Assembly (NCBI RefSeq): GCF_001421705.1
Contig: NZ_LMKO01000001.1
Coordinates: 672,170 to 736,169 of the forward strand
From: Xylophilus sp. Leaf220
GTDB taxonomy: Bacteria > Pseudomonadota > Gammaproteobacteria > Burkholderiales > Burkholderiaceae_C
DNA: 64,000 bases
Direction of reading: 5' to 3'
The notes below the pieces were generated by a model that saw only the letters and a list, made by a program, of their open reading frames with translations, made no database searches and was not told where the DNA came from. A program made the translations under genes and the position numbers. Below are positions 45,558-55,884 of the stretch, in pieces. Position 1 is the stretch's first letter. Every line of letters starts with the position of its first letter.

Positions 45558-46079
45558 TCAGCAGGTGCTCGACTGCGAAAGCCAGCAGGGCTGGGACACG
45601 ACCGCGCCCTTGAACTTGGTCGTCGCCTTGTTGCCGGCCTGGTCGATGGTGTAGACGTAGCCGGTCGTCAGGCCGGAACTGCCGGTCGCGGTGACGACGA
45701 AGGATTGGGCGTTGGGCGCCTGGGCGGTGCACCCGTAGCCGAAGTACTTGGCCTCGGCGGGAGTGAATCCGTTCCAGCTGCTGGCCGACGGGTCGTTCGC
45801 GCACGCCGTGCCGCTGTTGCCGTAGTTCTTGGCGTCCTGGTAGTACTGCTCCATCCGCACGCGGTAGCTGGACAGCTGTGTGAACGCCTCCTGCAGCTGC
45901 CCGCGCCGGACATAGTTCTGGTACGAGGGCACCGCCACCGCGGCGAGGATGCCGATGATCGCCACCACGACCATCAACTCGATCAGGGTGAAGCCGCGGG
46001 AACCGTTCGATCTGCGGCGGCAAAGACGCGCCCCTGTAAAAAAGGTGGCAAACGAACAGAGATCAGGACGCGAATACAT
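45558..46079 (-). CDS. pilE: PilE-type type IV pilin
   Basis: A 173-residue pilin. The prepilin motif is SRGFTLIELMVVVAIIGIL (cleavage after Gly, Phe +1, Glu +5), then AVAVPSYQNYVRRGQLQEAF, characteristic of PilE-like minor pilins. The leader as annotated from the ATG at 46079 is about 28 residues, longer than usual; no better in-frame start is visible. The C-terminal region has paired cysteines. It is the first gene of the operon and is preceded by an AT-rich gap that must hold the promoter. Confidence 0.88.
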   Translation of the reverse strand: MYSRPDLCSFATFFTGARLCRRRSNGSRGFTLIELMVVVAIIGILAAVAVPSYQNYVRRGQLQEAFTQLSSYRVRMEQYYQDAKNYGNSGTACANDPSASSWNGFTPAEAKYFGYGCTAQAPNAQSFVVTATGSSGLTTGYVYTIDQAGNKATTKFKGAVVSQPCWLSQSSTC

Positions 46080-46266
46080 GTAAGCGAGTGTACCGAAAGC
46101 GCGTCAAATCTTATCAATAGGTAACTTATGTAATTTAGTTGGCATGCACACGACGTGTTTTTATTACTACACGTCGCGTGTTGAAAAACTATTGGCCATG
46201 CCCGCTCGCTGCATATCGCGTCTGCAGGAACAGCCGATCAACCATGGGCGGCAGTGGCATCCACCA
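46080..46266 (-). promoter_or_regulatory. AT-rich upstream region of the pilus operon
   Basis: This gap is far more A+T-rich than the flanking DNA, mainly 46100-46200. It contains an inverted repeat, ACACGACGTGT and ACACGTCGCGTGT (46147-46182), separated by about a dozen A/T-rich bases. TTGATA and TACACT hexamers occur on the minus strand near the pilE start, but spacing is not ideal for a sigma-70 promoter. The true start site is not determinable here. Confidence 0.45.
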
Positions 46267-46267
46267 T

Positions 46268-46301
46268 GAAAAATGCCAGCCGGGGTGAGCCGGCTGGCAT
46301 T
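46268..46301 (-). terminator. Rho-independent terminator after tctA
   Basis: On the minus strand AATGCCAGCCGG pairs perfectly with CCGGCTGGCATT around a CTCACC loop (12-bp stem) and is followed by TTTTC. It lies about 50 bases beyond the tctA stop codon. Confidence 0.92.
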
Positions 46302-46314
46302 CGAGGGATTAAGT

Positions 46315-46338
46315 GGAACTGCCTGTCGAGGCAGTTCC
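46315..46338 (-). terminator. Hairpin directly after the tctA stop
   Basis: GGAACTGCC, TCGACA, GGCAGTTCC (minus strand): a perfect 9-bp stem 10 bases after the tctA stop. It has no T run; it may aid termination or protect the mRNA 3' end ahead of the true terminator. Confidence 0.65.
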
Positions 46339-46347
46339 GCAGGCAGG

Positions 46348-47859
46348 TCACTCCTCGACGAAGGCCTCTTCCCGCTTCGCCTTCACCGCAGGCAGCAGCA
46401 CGATCACCAGCAGCAGCACGGCGGCCGCCAGCAGACCGGCAGAGATCGGACGGGTGACGAACACGCTCCAGTCGCCGCGGGAGAGCAACAGCGCACGGCG
46501 CAGGTTCTCTTCCATCATCGGGCCCAGGATGAAGCCCAGCAGCAGCGGTGCGGGTTCGCAGCCCAGCTTGTGGAAGATGTAGCCGACGACGCCGAACGCG
46601 CCCACCATCCACACGTCGAAGGTGTTGTTGTTTGTGGTGTAGACACCCACCGCGCAGAACAGCACGATCGAGGGGAACAGGTACTTGTACGGCACCGACA
46701 GCAGCTTGATCCATAGGCCGATCAGCGGCAGGTTCAGGATGATCAGCATCGCGTTGCCGATCCACATCGAGGCGATCAGGCCCCAGAACAGCTCGGGGTT
46801 GCTGGTCATCACCTGCGGGCCGGGCTGGATGTTGTGGATCGTCATCGCGCCCACCATCAGCGCCATCACCGCGTTGGGCGGAATGCCCAGCGTCAGCAGC
46901 GGGATGAAAGAGGTCTGCGAACCGGCGTTGTTGGCCGACTCGGGAGACGCCACGCCGCGGATGTTGCCCTGGCCGAACGGCACTTCGCCGGGCTGGAGCT
47001 TGGTCTTCTTCTCGATGGTGTAGGCCGCGAAGGCCGCCAGCAGCGCGCCGCCGCCGGGCAGGATGCCCAGCGCCGAGCCGATCGCCGTGCCGCGCAGCAC
47101 CGCGGGCACCATGCGCTTGAAGTCTTCCTTCGTCGGCATCAGTCCGTGCACCTTGGCGGTGAACACCTCGCGCTCGTCTTCGGGGTGCGCCAGGTTGGCG
47201 ATGATTTCGCCGTAGCCGAACACGCCCATGGCGATGGCCACGAAGCCGATGCCGTCGGTCAGTTCGGGGATGTCGAAGCTGTAGCGTGCAACGCCGGAGT
47301 TGACGTCGGTACCGACCAGGCCCAGCAGCAGGCCCAGCACGATCATCGACACGGCCTTCAGCAGCGAACCGGATGCCAGCACCACCGCGCCGATCAGGCC
47401 CAGGGTCATCAGCGAGAAGTACTCGGCAGGGCCGAACTTGAACGCCAGTTCGGTCAGCGGAGGCGCGAACGCCGCCAGGATCAGCGTGCCGACGCAGCCG
47501 GCGAAGAACGAGCCCAGGCCGGCCGCCGCCAGCGCGGGACCCGCCCGGCCGCGCCGCGCCATCTGGTAGCCGTCGATCACCGTCACCACCGAGGACGATT
47601 CGCCCGGCAGGTTCACCAGGATGGCGGTGGTGGAGCCGCCGTACTGCGCGCCGTAGTAGATGCCGGCCAGCATGATCAGGGCCGACACCGGCGGCAGCGC
47701 GTAGGTGGCGGGCAGCAGCATCGCGATGGTCGCGACCGGGCCGATGCCCGGCAGCACGCCGATCAGCGTGCCCAGCAGACAGCCGATGAAGGCGTAGAGC
47801 AGGTTGATCGGCGTGAAAGCCACGCCGAAACCCAGTGAGAGATGTTCGAAGAGTTCCAT
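46348..47859 (-). CDS. tctA: Tripartite tricarboxylate transporter large permease TctA
   Basis: Main membrane subunit of a TTT-family solute:cation symporter. The 503-residue protein has about 11-12 helices and the family motif LPGIGPVATIAMLLPATY (about 34-51) plus YGGSTTAILVNLPGE (about 73-87). It is translated from the ATG 13 bases after the tctB stop. No tctC binding protein is adjacent, as is common in Burkholderiales, where many orphan TctC paralogs exist. Substrate unknown. Confidence 0.94.
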   Translation of the reverse strand: MELFEHLSLGFGVAFTPINLLYAFIGCLLGTLIGVLPGIGPVATIAMLLPATYALPPVSALIMLAGIYYGAQYGGSTTAILVNLPGESSSVVTVIDGYQMARRGRAGPALAAAGLGSFFAGCVGTLILAAFAPPLTELAFKFGPAEYFSLMTLGLIGAVVLASGSLLKAVSMIVLGLLLGLVGTDVNSGVARYSFDIPELTDGIGFVAIAMGVFGYGEIIANLAHPEDEREVFTAKVHGLMPTKEDFKRMVPAVLRGTAIGSALGILPGGGALLAAFAAYTIEKKTKLQPGEVPFGQGNIRGVASPESANNAGSQTSFIPLLTLGIPPNAVMALMVGAMTIHNIQPGPQVMTSNPELFWGLIASMWIGNAMLIILNLPLIGLWIKLLSVPYKYLFPSIVLFCAVGVYTTNNNTFDVWMVGAFGVVGYIFHKLGCEPAPLLLGFILGPMMEENLRRALLLSRGDWSVFVTRPISAGLLAAAVLLLVIVLLPAVKAKREEAFVEE

Positions 47860-47872
47860 ATTCCCGTTGTCC

Positions 47873-48361
47873 TCAACCGGTGATGAAGGTCGGCCAGACC
47901 GCCATCTGCAGCTTCAGGGCCCAGATGAAGGCGATGTAGCTGCCGATGGCCAGCGCGGTCGCGAGGAAGAAGGTGGGCACCACCTTGAAGTTCTCCCCGG
48001 CCATGCTGGCAATGAAGGCGAGCGCGTAGATGCCGACGATCAGCCCCATCGGCGGCAGGCCGATGCTGGGCAGGCCGCCCAGCAGGACGCCGAAGGCCAG
48101 GTTGGCCGCGATGATGAAGAACAGGGGCTTCCAGGCCCACTTGCCGATCGGGTCGCCGCCTTCGGTGGCAACGATGGTCGCCTTGAGCGTCATGATGGCA
48201 CCCAGGATGCACATCACGATGCCCAGCACCAGCGGGAAGTAGCCCGGTCCCATGCGCGCGCCTTCGCCTACGTTGTAGGTGGTCGCACCCCAGGAAAAGG
48301 CGATGCCGATTCCCAGGAACATGAGGCCGGAAAAGAAGTCTTTTTGACTTTTTATCTTCAC
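47873..48361 (-). CDS. tctB: Tripartite tricarboxylate transporter small permease TctB
   Basis: A 162-residue membrane protein with four helices (GLMFLGIGIAFSWGA, VLGIVMCILGAIM, LFFIIAANLAFGVLLG, FFLATALAIGSYIAF), the small TTT subunit. I chose the GTG at 48361 as start: it begins KIKSQKDFFSGL, the usual TctB opening, and has GGAG about 6 bases upstream. An out-of-frame ATG overlaps it (ATG CTG TGA) and would give a two-codon ORF. Confidence 0.9.
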   Translation of the reverse strand: MKIKSQKDFFSGLMFLGIGIAFSWGATTYNVGEGARMGPGYFPLVLGIVMCILGAIMTLKATIVATEGGDPIGKWAWKPLFFIIAANLAFGVLLGGLPSIGLPPMGLIVGIYALAFIASMAGENFKVVPTFFLATALAIGSYIAFIWALKLQMAVWPTFITG

Positions 48362-48551
48362 AGCATTCTCCAAGACTGAAATTAGGACTCGCGGATTGTG
48401 GGGTCGCCCCCCTGGCGCCCGGATGTGGATTCCACCTACCGGCGTCTCGGGGAAATCCCTTGGCCGCTCCAGGATGGTGCGCACTGTCGGCGGGGCCCCC
48501 GCACGGCTGCGCAAGAGGCGCGGCGGAGCGCCTGCAGGGCCCGCGTGCGGC

Positions 48552-50339
<1,788 letters not shown>

Positions 50340-50394
50340 GGGGTGTCGATCGAAGACGGCGGGTCGGTGCGCAGGAGGGACAGGCGGCCGCGCG

Positions 50395-51174
50395 TCACGG
50401 CGCGACGGGCTTGAACACCTTGGCCCATTTGGCGGCGGGCAGGTCCCAGCGCTGCTGGATCGCCTCGCCGCGGGCCAGGAGCGTGGCCCGGTCCAGCGGC
50501 TGCGGGGTGCGCTGGGCCAGCACCACCGTGTTGCCCTCGCGGGTGGGCTTGAAGGCCCAGACCGCCTCCTGGCCGAAGGCGGCCACGATCTTGGCCAGGC
50601 TGGCGGTATAGCTGGACGCGCGGCCGAAGAGGTTGACCGTCATGCAGCCCTCGTCGGTCAGCAGCGCGCGGCAGTCGCGGTAGAAGTCGGCGCTGTCCAG
50701 CACCGGCGCAGCGGCGTCCTCGTCGTAGAGGTCGACCTGCAGCGCGTCGACGGTGCCGTGCCAGCGCGGGTCCCGGATCTCCTCGGCCGCGTCGGCCACG
50801 ACCACCCGCAGGCGCTCGTCGTCCGCCGGCAGCTTGAACCAGCCGCGGCAGGCATGCACCACCTGGGGATTGAGCTCGATGGCCGTCGTGCGCATCCGCA
50901 GCTTGCGGCGGCAGAACTTGGTGAGCGCACCGGCCCCCAGCCCCAGCTGCATCGCATGGCGCTTGGCGACCGACGGCGGCGGCACGAACAGCAGCCAGGC
51001 CATCATCCGCTGCACGTACTCCAGCTCGATCGCGAACGGGTCGTCGATCCGCATCGACCCCTGGATCCAGATGCTGCCCAGGTGCAGGCTCCGCACGTCG
51101 CCGTAATCGGAGAAGTTGACTTCGGGCAGCTCGGCGGCGGGGGCTGGAGCGGAGGCGACGGGCGTACGGGGCAT
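50395..51174 (-). CDS. Spermidine-synthase-like methyltransferase-fold protein
   Basis: A 259-residue protein with a Rossmann core similar to polyamine synthases: QLGLGAGALTKFCRRK (about 92-107), AIELNPQVVHACRGWF (about 118-133), VVVADAAEEI and DALQVDLYDEDAAAP (about 165-179). The typical catalytic tyrosine and Y-x-H region of spermidine synthase is not obvious, so the aminopropyltransferase activity is uncertain. It lies 55 bp downstream of nothing closely related and stands divergent to the element at 51197. Confidence 0.75.
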   Translation of the reverse strand: MPRTPVASAPAPAAELPEVNFSDYGDVRSLHLGSIWIQGSMRIDDPFAIELEYVQRMMAWLLFVPPPSVAKRHAMQLGLGAGALTKFCRRKLRMRTTAIELNPQVVHACRGWFKLPADDERLRVVVADAAEEIRDPRWHGTVDALQVDLYDEDAAAPVLDSADFYRDCRALLTDEGCMTVNLFGRASSYTASLAKIVAAFGQEAVWAFKPTREGNTVVLAQRTPQPLDRATLLARGEAIQQRWDLPAAKWAKVFKPVAP

Positions 51175-51196
51175 GAAAGTGGGCAGCGGTAGGACG

Positions 51197-51323
51197 CAGA
51201 AGGTGTGAAAGAACCGTAGCGAGCAAGCCCGAGTGTGCAGTGAGGACCGGAGCCGTACTCTTGTACGGTGAGGACCGGAACTGCGCAATCGGGCTGCGCA
51301 GTAGGTTCTCTCGCACCTTCTCA
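51197..51323 (-). repeat. 127-bp terminal-inverted-repeat element, copy 1
   Basis: On the minus strand it runs from TGAGAAGGTGCGAGAGAACC, where TGA is the stop of the deoxyinosine glycosylase gene, to GGTTCTTTCACACCTTCTG. The ends are inverted repeats. The centre holds CCGTAC-AAGA-GTACGG, and AGCCCGA/TCGGGCT forms a middle stem. By eye it differs from copy 2 (63122-63248) at 12 of 127 positions. Confidence 0.85.
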
Positions 51324-51836
51324 AAGCAGGCCGTGGCGGCGGAATACCGTCCTCCATACCTCGCATTTCTGGGCGAAGGTCCACGATGCATGGGCCGGAC
51401 TGGTCGAGGGGAGTTTGTACACCGGAAACGGCTCCGCATCGTCCGCGGCGGCCAGCGCCGCCGCCACCTGCGGCGCATGGCGAAAGCTCTCCGCGCCGTT
51501 GTGGGCCACCGCCTCCAGCCGCGGGCAGGCCTCGGCGAGCGCGGCGAAGTCGTTGAGCTGGGGGTTGCGGATCGCCGCGTCCAGGCTGCCTTCGCGCTCG
51601 CAGCTGCGGTAGACGTCCCACAGCGCCAGGCCGCGGTCGCGCAGGGCCTGCAGCCGGGCCTCGTACCCCAGCGGCACCAGGTCGGTCTGCCACAGCTCCG
51701 ACAGGATCTTCCAGAACTGGTTCTGCGGATGGCCGTAGTAGCGCTGCTCCGCCAGCGAACGCGCGCCCGGGAAGCTGCCCAGCAGCAACAACCGCGCATC
51801 CGGCGACAGCACCGGCGCCAGTCCCGCGAGCTTCAT
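51321..51836 (-). CDS. DNA-deoxyinosine glycosylase (UDG-superfamily family 6)
   Basis: A 171-residue base-excision repair enzyme. The active-site motif LLLGSFPGARSLAEQRYYGHP (given by parts: GSFPG about 21-25, YYGHPQNQFW about 34-43) and the C-terminal LPSTSPAHA (about 145-153) are the marks of the HDG/family-6 glycosylases that remove hypoxanthine (and sometimes uracil) from DNA. It overlaps tatD by four bases (ATGA). Its TGA stop is the first three bases of the 127-bp repeat element. Confidence 0.85.
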   Translation of the reverse strand: MKLAGLAPVLSPDARLLLLGSFPGARSLAEQRYYGHPQNQFWKILSELWQTDLVPLGYEARLQALRDRGLALWDVYRSCEREGSLDAAIRNPQLNDFAALAEACPRLEAVAHNGAESFRHAPQVAAALAAADDAEPFPVYKLPSTSPAHASWTFAQKCEVWRTVFRRHGLL

Positions 51837-52687
51837 GCGGCGGCGCGGACCAGCGCTGCCAGGCGCGGCATCGCGTCCACCGCGTTGCGGCTGGTGGCCT
51901 CGGCCACCGCCTCGGGCGTGATGCCGCGCAGGGCGGCCAGCGCCGCGCCGATGCGCGGCAGCTCGACCGGCGAATTGCGTGCCTGGGCGCCGCCCTCGCC
52001 CCGCTCCTCTGCCGTGCGGTAGAGCCAGTGCGGCGGGATGTCGGGTGCGTCGGTCTCCAGCACCAGCGCCGACAGGGGCACCTGGGCCGCTACCCGGCGC
52101 ACCTGCAGCGCCCGGTCGAAGGTCACCGTCCCGCCGATGCCCAGTTTGAAGCCCAGACCGATGAAAGCCTCGGCCTGCTGCAGGCTGCCGTTGAACGCAT
52201 GGGCGATGCCGCGCCAGGCATGCCGGCCGGCGCCGCTGCCGCCCGCGGCCCGCAGGTGGCGCAGCACCTGGTCGGCCGACCGGCGCACATGCAGCAGAAC
52301 CGGCAGGTCGAAGCGCCGCGCCAGCCGCAGTTGTTCGCGGAAGAAGCGTTGCTGCACCGCATCGTCGAGGCCGGGCACGAAATAGTCGAGGCCGATCTCG
52401 CCGACCGCCACCATGCGCTCGTCCTGCAGCCCGTCTTCCAGGGCGGATTCCAGTTCGGCCAGGGCCGAGTCCGCCACCGCCCCGGTGCAGAGCGGGTGGA
52501 TGCCCAGCGCATAGCTGTCGCCGTGTCGGTGCGCCCATGCGCGCACCGCGGCGAAGTTGTGCGGCGCCACGGCCGGCACCACGCAGTGGCCGACGCCGCC
52601 GGCGGCCGCCGCGTCCCGCACCGCATCGCCGTCGGCGGCGAATTCGGACGCGTCCAGGTGGCAGTGGGTGTCGATCCAGACAGTCAT
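51833..52687 (-). CDS. TatD-family metal-dependent DNase
   Basis: A 284-residue TIM-barrel hydrolase. Metal ligands are visible in order: DTHCHLD (H8, H10), the VGEIGLDYF motif (about 95-103), LLHVRRS (about 132-138), IAHAFNGS (about 161-168) and LETDAPDIPPHW (about 209-220). The family degrades DNA from the 3' end and has roles in DNA repair or quality control, which suits the overlapping DNA glycosylase gene. The start is at MTVWIDTHCH, divergent from the protease gene at 52820. Confidence 0.9.
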   Translation of the reverse strand: MTVWIDTHCHLDASEFAADGDAVRDAAAAGGVGHCVVPAVAPHNFAAVRAWAHRHGDSYALGIHPLCTGAVADSALAELESALEDGLQDERMVAVGEIGLDYFVPGLDDAVQQRFFREQLRLARRFDLPVLLHVRRSADQVLRHLRAAGGSGAGRHAWRGIAHAFNGSLQQAEAFIGLGFKLGIGGTVTFDRALQVRRVAAQVPLSALVLETDAPDIPPHWLYRTAEERGEGGAQARNSPVELPRIGAALAALRGITPEAVAEATSRNAVDAMPRLAALVRAAA

Positions 52688-52819
52688 CGATCGATCATGC
52701 CGCAGCGCGGCGTATCCCCATGTGTCCGACTGCTGCGGAACGCTTCGAATCGTGCTACGGTGGGGCTTCACACTCCGCCGGGCGCGCTGCGCCGGGCTCA
52801 CCTCGCCGAGGTACATCGG

Positions 52820-53818
52820 ATGCGCAGGCCCGCCGTTTACAGCCGCTCCCGCAGTTCGTCCGCAACGCAAGCCGCTGCGGATGCAGCATCGCAGCCGCCG
52901 GACGCATCCGTGGCGCTGCCCGCCCGCCCGGGCGATGGCCCGGAGGAGCCCGTCCCGGCAGACACCTCCGCCCCGCCCCCTCCGCGCGCCCGCCGCACCG
53001 CCGCGTTCTCGGCCGCGGTACGGCGCGTTGCCCTGCCGCTCCTGACGGTCGGCGCGCTGGCCGTGGCCGCTGTCGCCGTCTGGCGCCCGATGCCGCCCCG
53101 GCTCACCCAGGACGACATCGACGCCGCCGTGCGCCACACGCTGGAAAAGTCGGTGCTCCCCTCGGCCTTCACCCGCGCCGCCCAGAAGGTCGGCCCCTCG
53201 GTGGTCCGGGTGGCCGGCTACGGCAAGGCCGACAAAAAGAAACAAGGCAAGGGCTACAAGGAAAAGGAAGAGGGCGAGATCGAGCGCGGCATCGGCACCG
53301 GCGTGGTGATCGTCGACAAGGGGGTGATCCTCACCAACCTGCACGTGGTGGCCGGCGCCGACCACATCCGCGTCACCTTCGCCGACGGCTTGGAGACCAC
53401 CGCCACCGTCACCGGCACACAGCCCGAGCACGACCTAGCGGTGCTGCAGGCCCACAAGATCCCCGACGACCTGGAAGCCGCCACGCTGCGCAGCACCGAC
53501 GGCCTGCGGCCTGGCGACGAGGTGCTCGCCATCGGGTTTCCCTTCGGCATCGGGCCTTCCGTTTCGGCCGGCATCGTCTCGGGCCTGAAGCGCGAATTCC
53601 ACTCGCCCGAGGGCAAGCGCCAGCTCTCCAACCTGATCCAGTTCGACGCCGCGGCCAACCCGGGCAACTCCGGCGGGCCGCTTGTCACCATGGAAGGCGA
53701 GGTGGTCGGCATCGTCACCGCCATCCTCAACCCGACGCAGGCCCGCACCTTCCTGGGCATCGGCTTCGCCGTGCCGATCGAGAACGCCGCCGCGGCGGCC
53801 GGCATGCCGCCCTTCTGA
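52820..53818 (+). CDS. Membrane-anchored HtrA-like serine protease without PDZ domain
   Basis: A 332-residue trypsin-like protease. A cytosolic N-terminus rich in basic and proline residues (about 1-65) precedes one transmembrane helix (about 68-88, LPLLTVGALAVAAVAVW). The periplasmic protease domain follows. The catalytic triad is visible as TNLHVVAGA (His about 176), EHDLAVL (Asp about 208) and NPGNSGGPL (Ser about 284). No PDZ domain follows, unlike DegS/DegQ. A lysine/glutamate-rich insert (KADKKKQGKGYKEKEEGE, about 138-155) precedes the catalytic histidine. It is followed after 31 bp by moxR. Confidence 0.87.
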   Translation: MRRPAVYSRSRSSSATQAAADAASQPPDASVALPARPGDGPEEPVPADTSAPPPPRARRTAAFSAAVRRVALPLLTVGALAVAAVAVWRPMPPRLTQDDIDAAVRHTLEKSVLPSAFTRAAQKVGPSVVRVAGYGKADKKKQGKGYKEKEEGEIERGIGTGVVIVDKGVILTNLHVVAGADHIRVTFADGLETTATVTGTQPEHDLAVLQAHKIPDDLEAATLRSTDGLRPGDEVLAIGFPFGIGPSVSAGIVSGLKREFHSPEGKRQLSNLIQFDAAANPGNSGGPLVTMEGEVVGIVTAILNPTQARTFLGIGFAVPIENAAAAAGMPPF

Positions 53819-53849
53819 CAGCACCTCCCCTACCGACCGCAGGACCCCC

Positions 53850-54863
53850 ATGAGCATCAGCCCCACCCGCGAGACCGCCACCGCCACCCTGATGGAACAG
53901 GTGCTGTTCGAGGTCAAGCGCATCGTCGTCGGCCAGGACCGGTTCCTGGAGCGGGTCATGGTGGCGATGCTGGCCCAGGGCCACCTGCTGGTCGAGGGCG
54001 TGCCCGGCCTGGCCAAGACGCTGACGATCAAGACCCTCGCCCAGGCGCTGCAGGGCAGCTTCAAGCGGATCCAGTTCACCCCCGACCTGGTGCCGGCCGA
54101 CCTGGTGGGCACCCGGCTCTACAACCAGAAGACCGGCGATTTCAGCACCGCGCTGGGCCCGGTCTTCGCCAACCTGCTGCTGGCCGACGAAATCAACCGC
54201 GCGCCGGCCAAGGTGCAGAGCGCCCTGCTGGAGGTGATGCAGGAGCGGCAGGTGACCATCGCCGGCGAGACGCACCGGGTGCCCGAGCCCTTCCTGGTGA
54301 TGGCCACCCAGAACCCGGTCGAGACCGAAGGCACCTACCCGCTGCCCGAGGCGCAGGTCGACCGCTTCATGATGAAGGTGCTGGTCGACTACCCGAGCGA
54401 CGAGGACGAGTTCGTCATCGTGCAGCGGGCGATGCAGCCGCCCTCCCCCGTGGTGCCGGTCGCCACCACCGCGCAACTGGCCGAGCTGCAGGCCCAGTGC
54501 CGCCGCGTCTACATCGACCCTTCGCTGCTGCAGTACGCGGTGCGCCTGGTGGCGGCCACGCGCCGGCCGGAGGAAGTGGGCCTGAAGAACTTCGCCCACC
54601 TGATCGCCTACGGCGCCAGCCCGCGCGCGACCATCGGCCTGGCCGAAGGCGCCCGGGCGCTGGCGATGCTGCGCGGCCGCGACTACGCCCTGCCCGAGGA
54701 CATGGCCGACCTGGTGCCCGACGTGCTGCGCCACCGCATGGCCCTGTCGTACGAGGCGCTGGCCGAAGGCACCACCGCCGACGCCCTGATCGCCCGCCTA
54801 ATGGCCCATGTGCCAGTCCCGGCCAAGCTCCTACACCACGAGTATGAAAAGCGCGCCGCCTGA
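53850..54863 (+). CDS. MoxR-family AAA+ ATPase
   Basis: A 337-residue AAA+ chaperone-like ATPase, usually working with VWA partner proteins. Walker A is EGVPGLAKT (about 49-57), Walker B is LLLADEINRAP (about 110-120), and sensor 1 is MATQNPVETEGTYPL (about 151-165). A C-terminal lid domain runs from about 230. The DUF58 gene begins within its last codons (20-bp overlap), so the set is an operon. Confidence 0.94.
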   Translation: MSISPTRETATATLMEQVLFEVKRIVVGQDRFLERVMVAMLAQGHLLVEGVPGLAKTLTIKTLAQALQGSFKRIQFTPDLVPADLVGTRLYNQKTGDFSTALGPVFANLLLADEINRAPAKVQSALLEVMQERQVTIAGETHRVPEPFLVMATQNPVETEGTYPLPEAQVDRFMMKVLVDYPSDEDEFVIVQRAMQPPSPVVPVATTAQLAELQAQCRRVYIDPSLLQYAVRLVAATRRPEEVGLKNFAHLIAYGASPRATIGLAEGARALAMLRGRDYALPEDMADLVPDVLRHRMALSYEALAEGTTADALIARLMAHVPVPAKLLHHEYEKRAA

Positions 54864-55848
54864 CACCCGGGCCGCGCCGCCGGCCGCCGGCAGCGCCGAC
54901 GCCCTTCTGCGCCGGCTGGAGTGGACCGCGCTGCGCCGGCTCGACGGGCTGCTGCAGGGCAACTTCCGCACCGTCAAACGCGGCGCGGGCTTGGACCTGG
55001 CCGACCTGCGCGAATACCAGCCGCAGGACGACGTGCGCCATATCGACTGGAACGTGACCGCCCGCACCCAGGTGCCGCATGTGCGCATGTTCAACGAAGA
55101 CCGCGAGATGGCCGCCTGGTTCGTCGTCGACCGAAGCGCGTCGATCGACTTCGGCTCCGGCGCGCGCACCAAGCACACGGTGCAGGTCGAGTTCGTCGGC
55201 ACCATCGCGCGGCTGCTCACCCGCCACGGCAACCGGGTCGGCGCGCTGCTGGGCGGCGGGCCGCAGGCGGAGCGCTGGATACCGGCACGCGGCGGCCGGG
55301 CCCAGGTGCTGCATCTGCTCCACCACCTGCAGTCGGCCGGCGCGGCGGCGTCCGCATTGACGAACCCGGTCCGCCGATCGCAGAAGCCGGCGCCGGCTCC
55401 CGCCGCCAGCTCCCTGGGCCAGTGGCTGGAAACCGCCGCCCGCGCCCTGCGCCAGCGCAGCACCGTCTTCGTCGTGTCCGACTTCATCGCCGAGCCGGGC
55501 TGGGAGCGTCCGCTGGCGCGGCTGGCCGAACGGCACGACGTGGTGGCGGTGCGCCTCTTCGACCCGCTGGAGCGCGAGCTGCCCGACATCGGCCTGGTGG
55601 CGATGCGCGACGCCGAAACCGGCGAACAGCTGCTGGTCGATACCCACGACCGGGTGTTCCGCCAGCGCTTCGCCCGCGCCACCGCCGCCCGCGAGGATGC
55701 GCTGCATGCCAGCCTGGCCGCGGCCGGCGTCGATACGCTGGAGCTCTCCACCGCCGATGCGCTGGTCGATTCAGTGCTGCATTTTTCCGAACTGCGGCGC
55801 CGCCGCTCCCGCCAGCGCGGTGCACCCTCGCGCGCGGGCGCGGCCTGA
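54844..55848 (+). CDS. DUF58 domain protein
   Basis: A 334-residue MoxR-partner protein. The DUF58 core has GNFRTVKRGAGLDLADLREY (about 39-58), DDVRHIDWNVTART (about 62-75) and the VWA-like AWFVVDRSASIDFGSG (about 90-105). The C-terminal third is a Rossmann-like region (VFVVSDFIAEPGWE). I chose the ATG at 54844, which overlaps moxR. No transmembrane helix is clear, so it is likely cytoplasmic. Confidence 0.88.
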   Translation: MKSAPPDTRAAPPAAGSADALLRRLEWTALRRLDGLLQGNFRTVKRGAGLDLADLREYQPQDDVRHIDWNVTARTQVPHVRMFNEDREMAAWFVVDRSASIDFGSGARTKHTVQVEFVGTIARLLTRHGNRVGALLGGGPQAERWIPARGGRAQVLHLLHHLQSAGAAASALTNPVRRSQKPAPAPAASSLGQWLETAARALRQRSTVFVVSDFIAEPGWERPLARLAERHDVVAVRLFDPLERELPDIGLVAMRDAETGEQLLVDTHDRVFRQRFARATAAREDALHASLAAAGVDTLELSTADALVDSVLHFSELRRRRSRQRGAPSRAGAA

Positions 55849-55884
55849 CGCGCCGCCCGACCCGACCTTTCTGCCGGCCCACCC

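Noticed and set aside
46268-46338. Hairpins after tctA as part of the dispersed two-hairpin repeat
   Set aside because: Arm sequences are unrelated (AATGCCAGCCGG, GGAACTGCC) and the first is followed by a T run: ordinary terminator structures.
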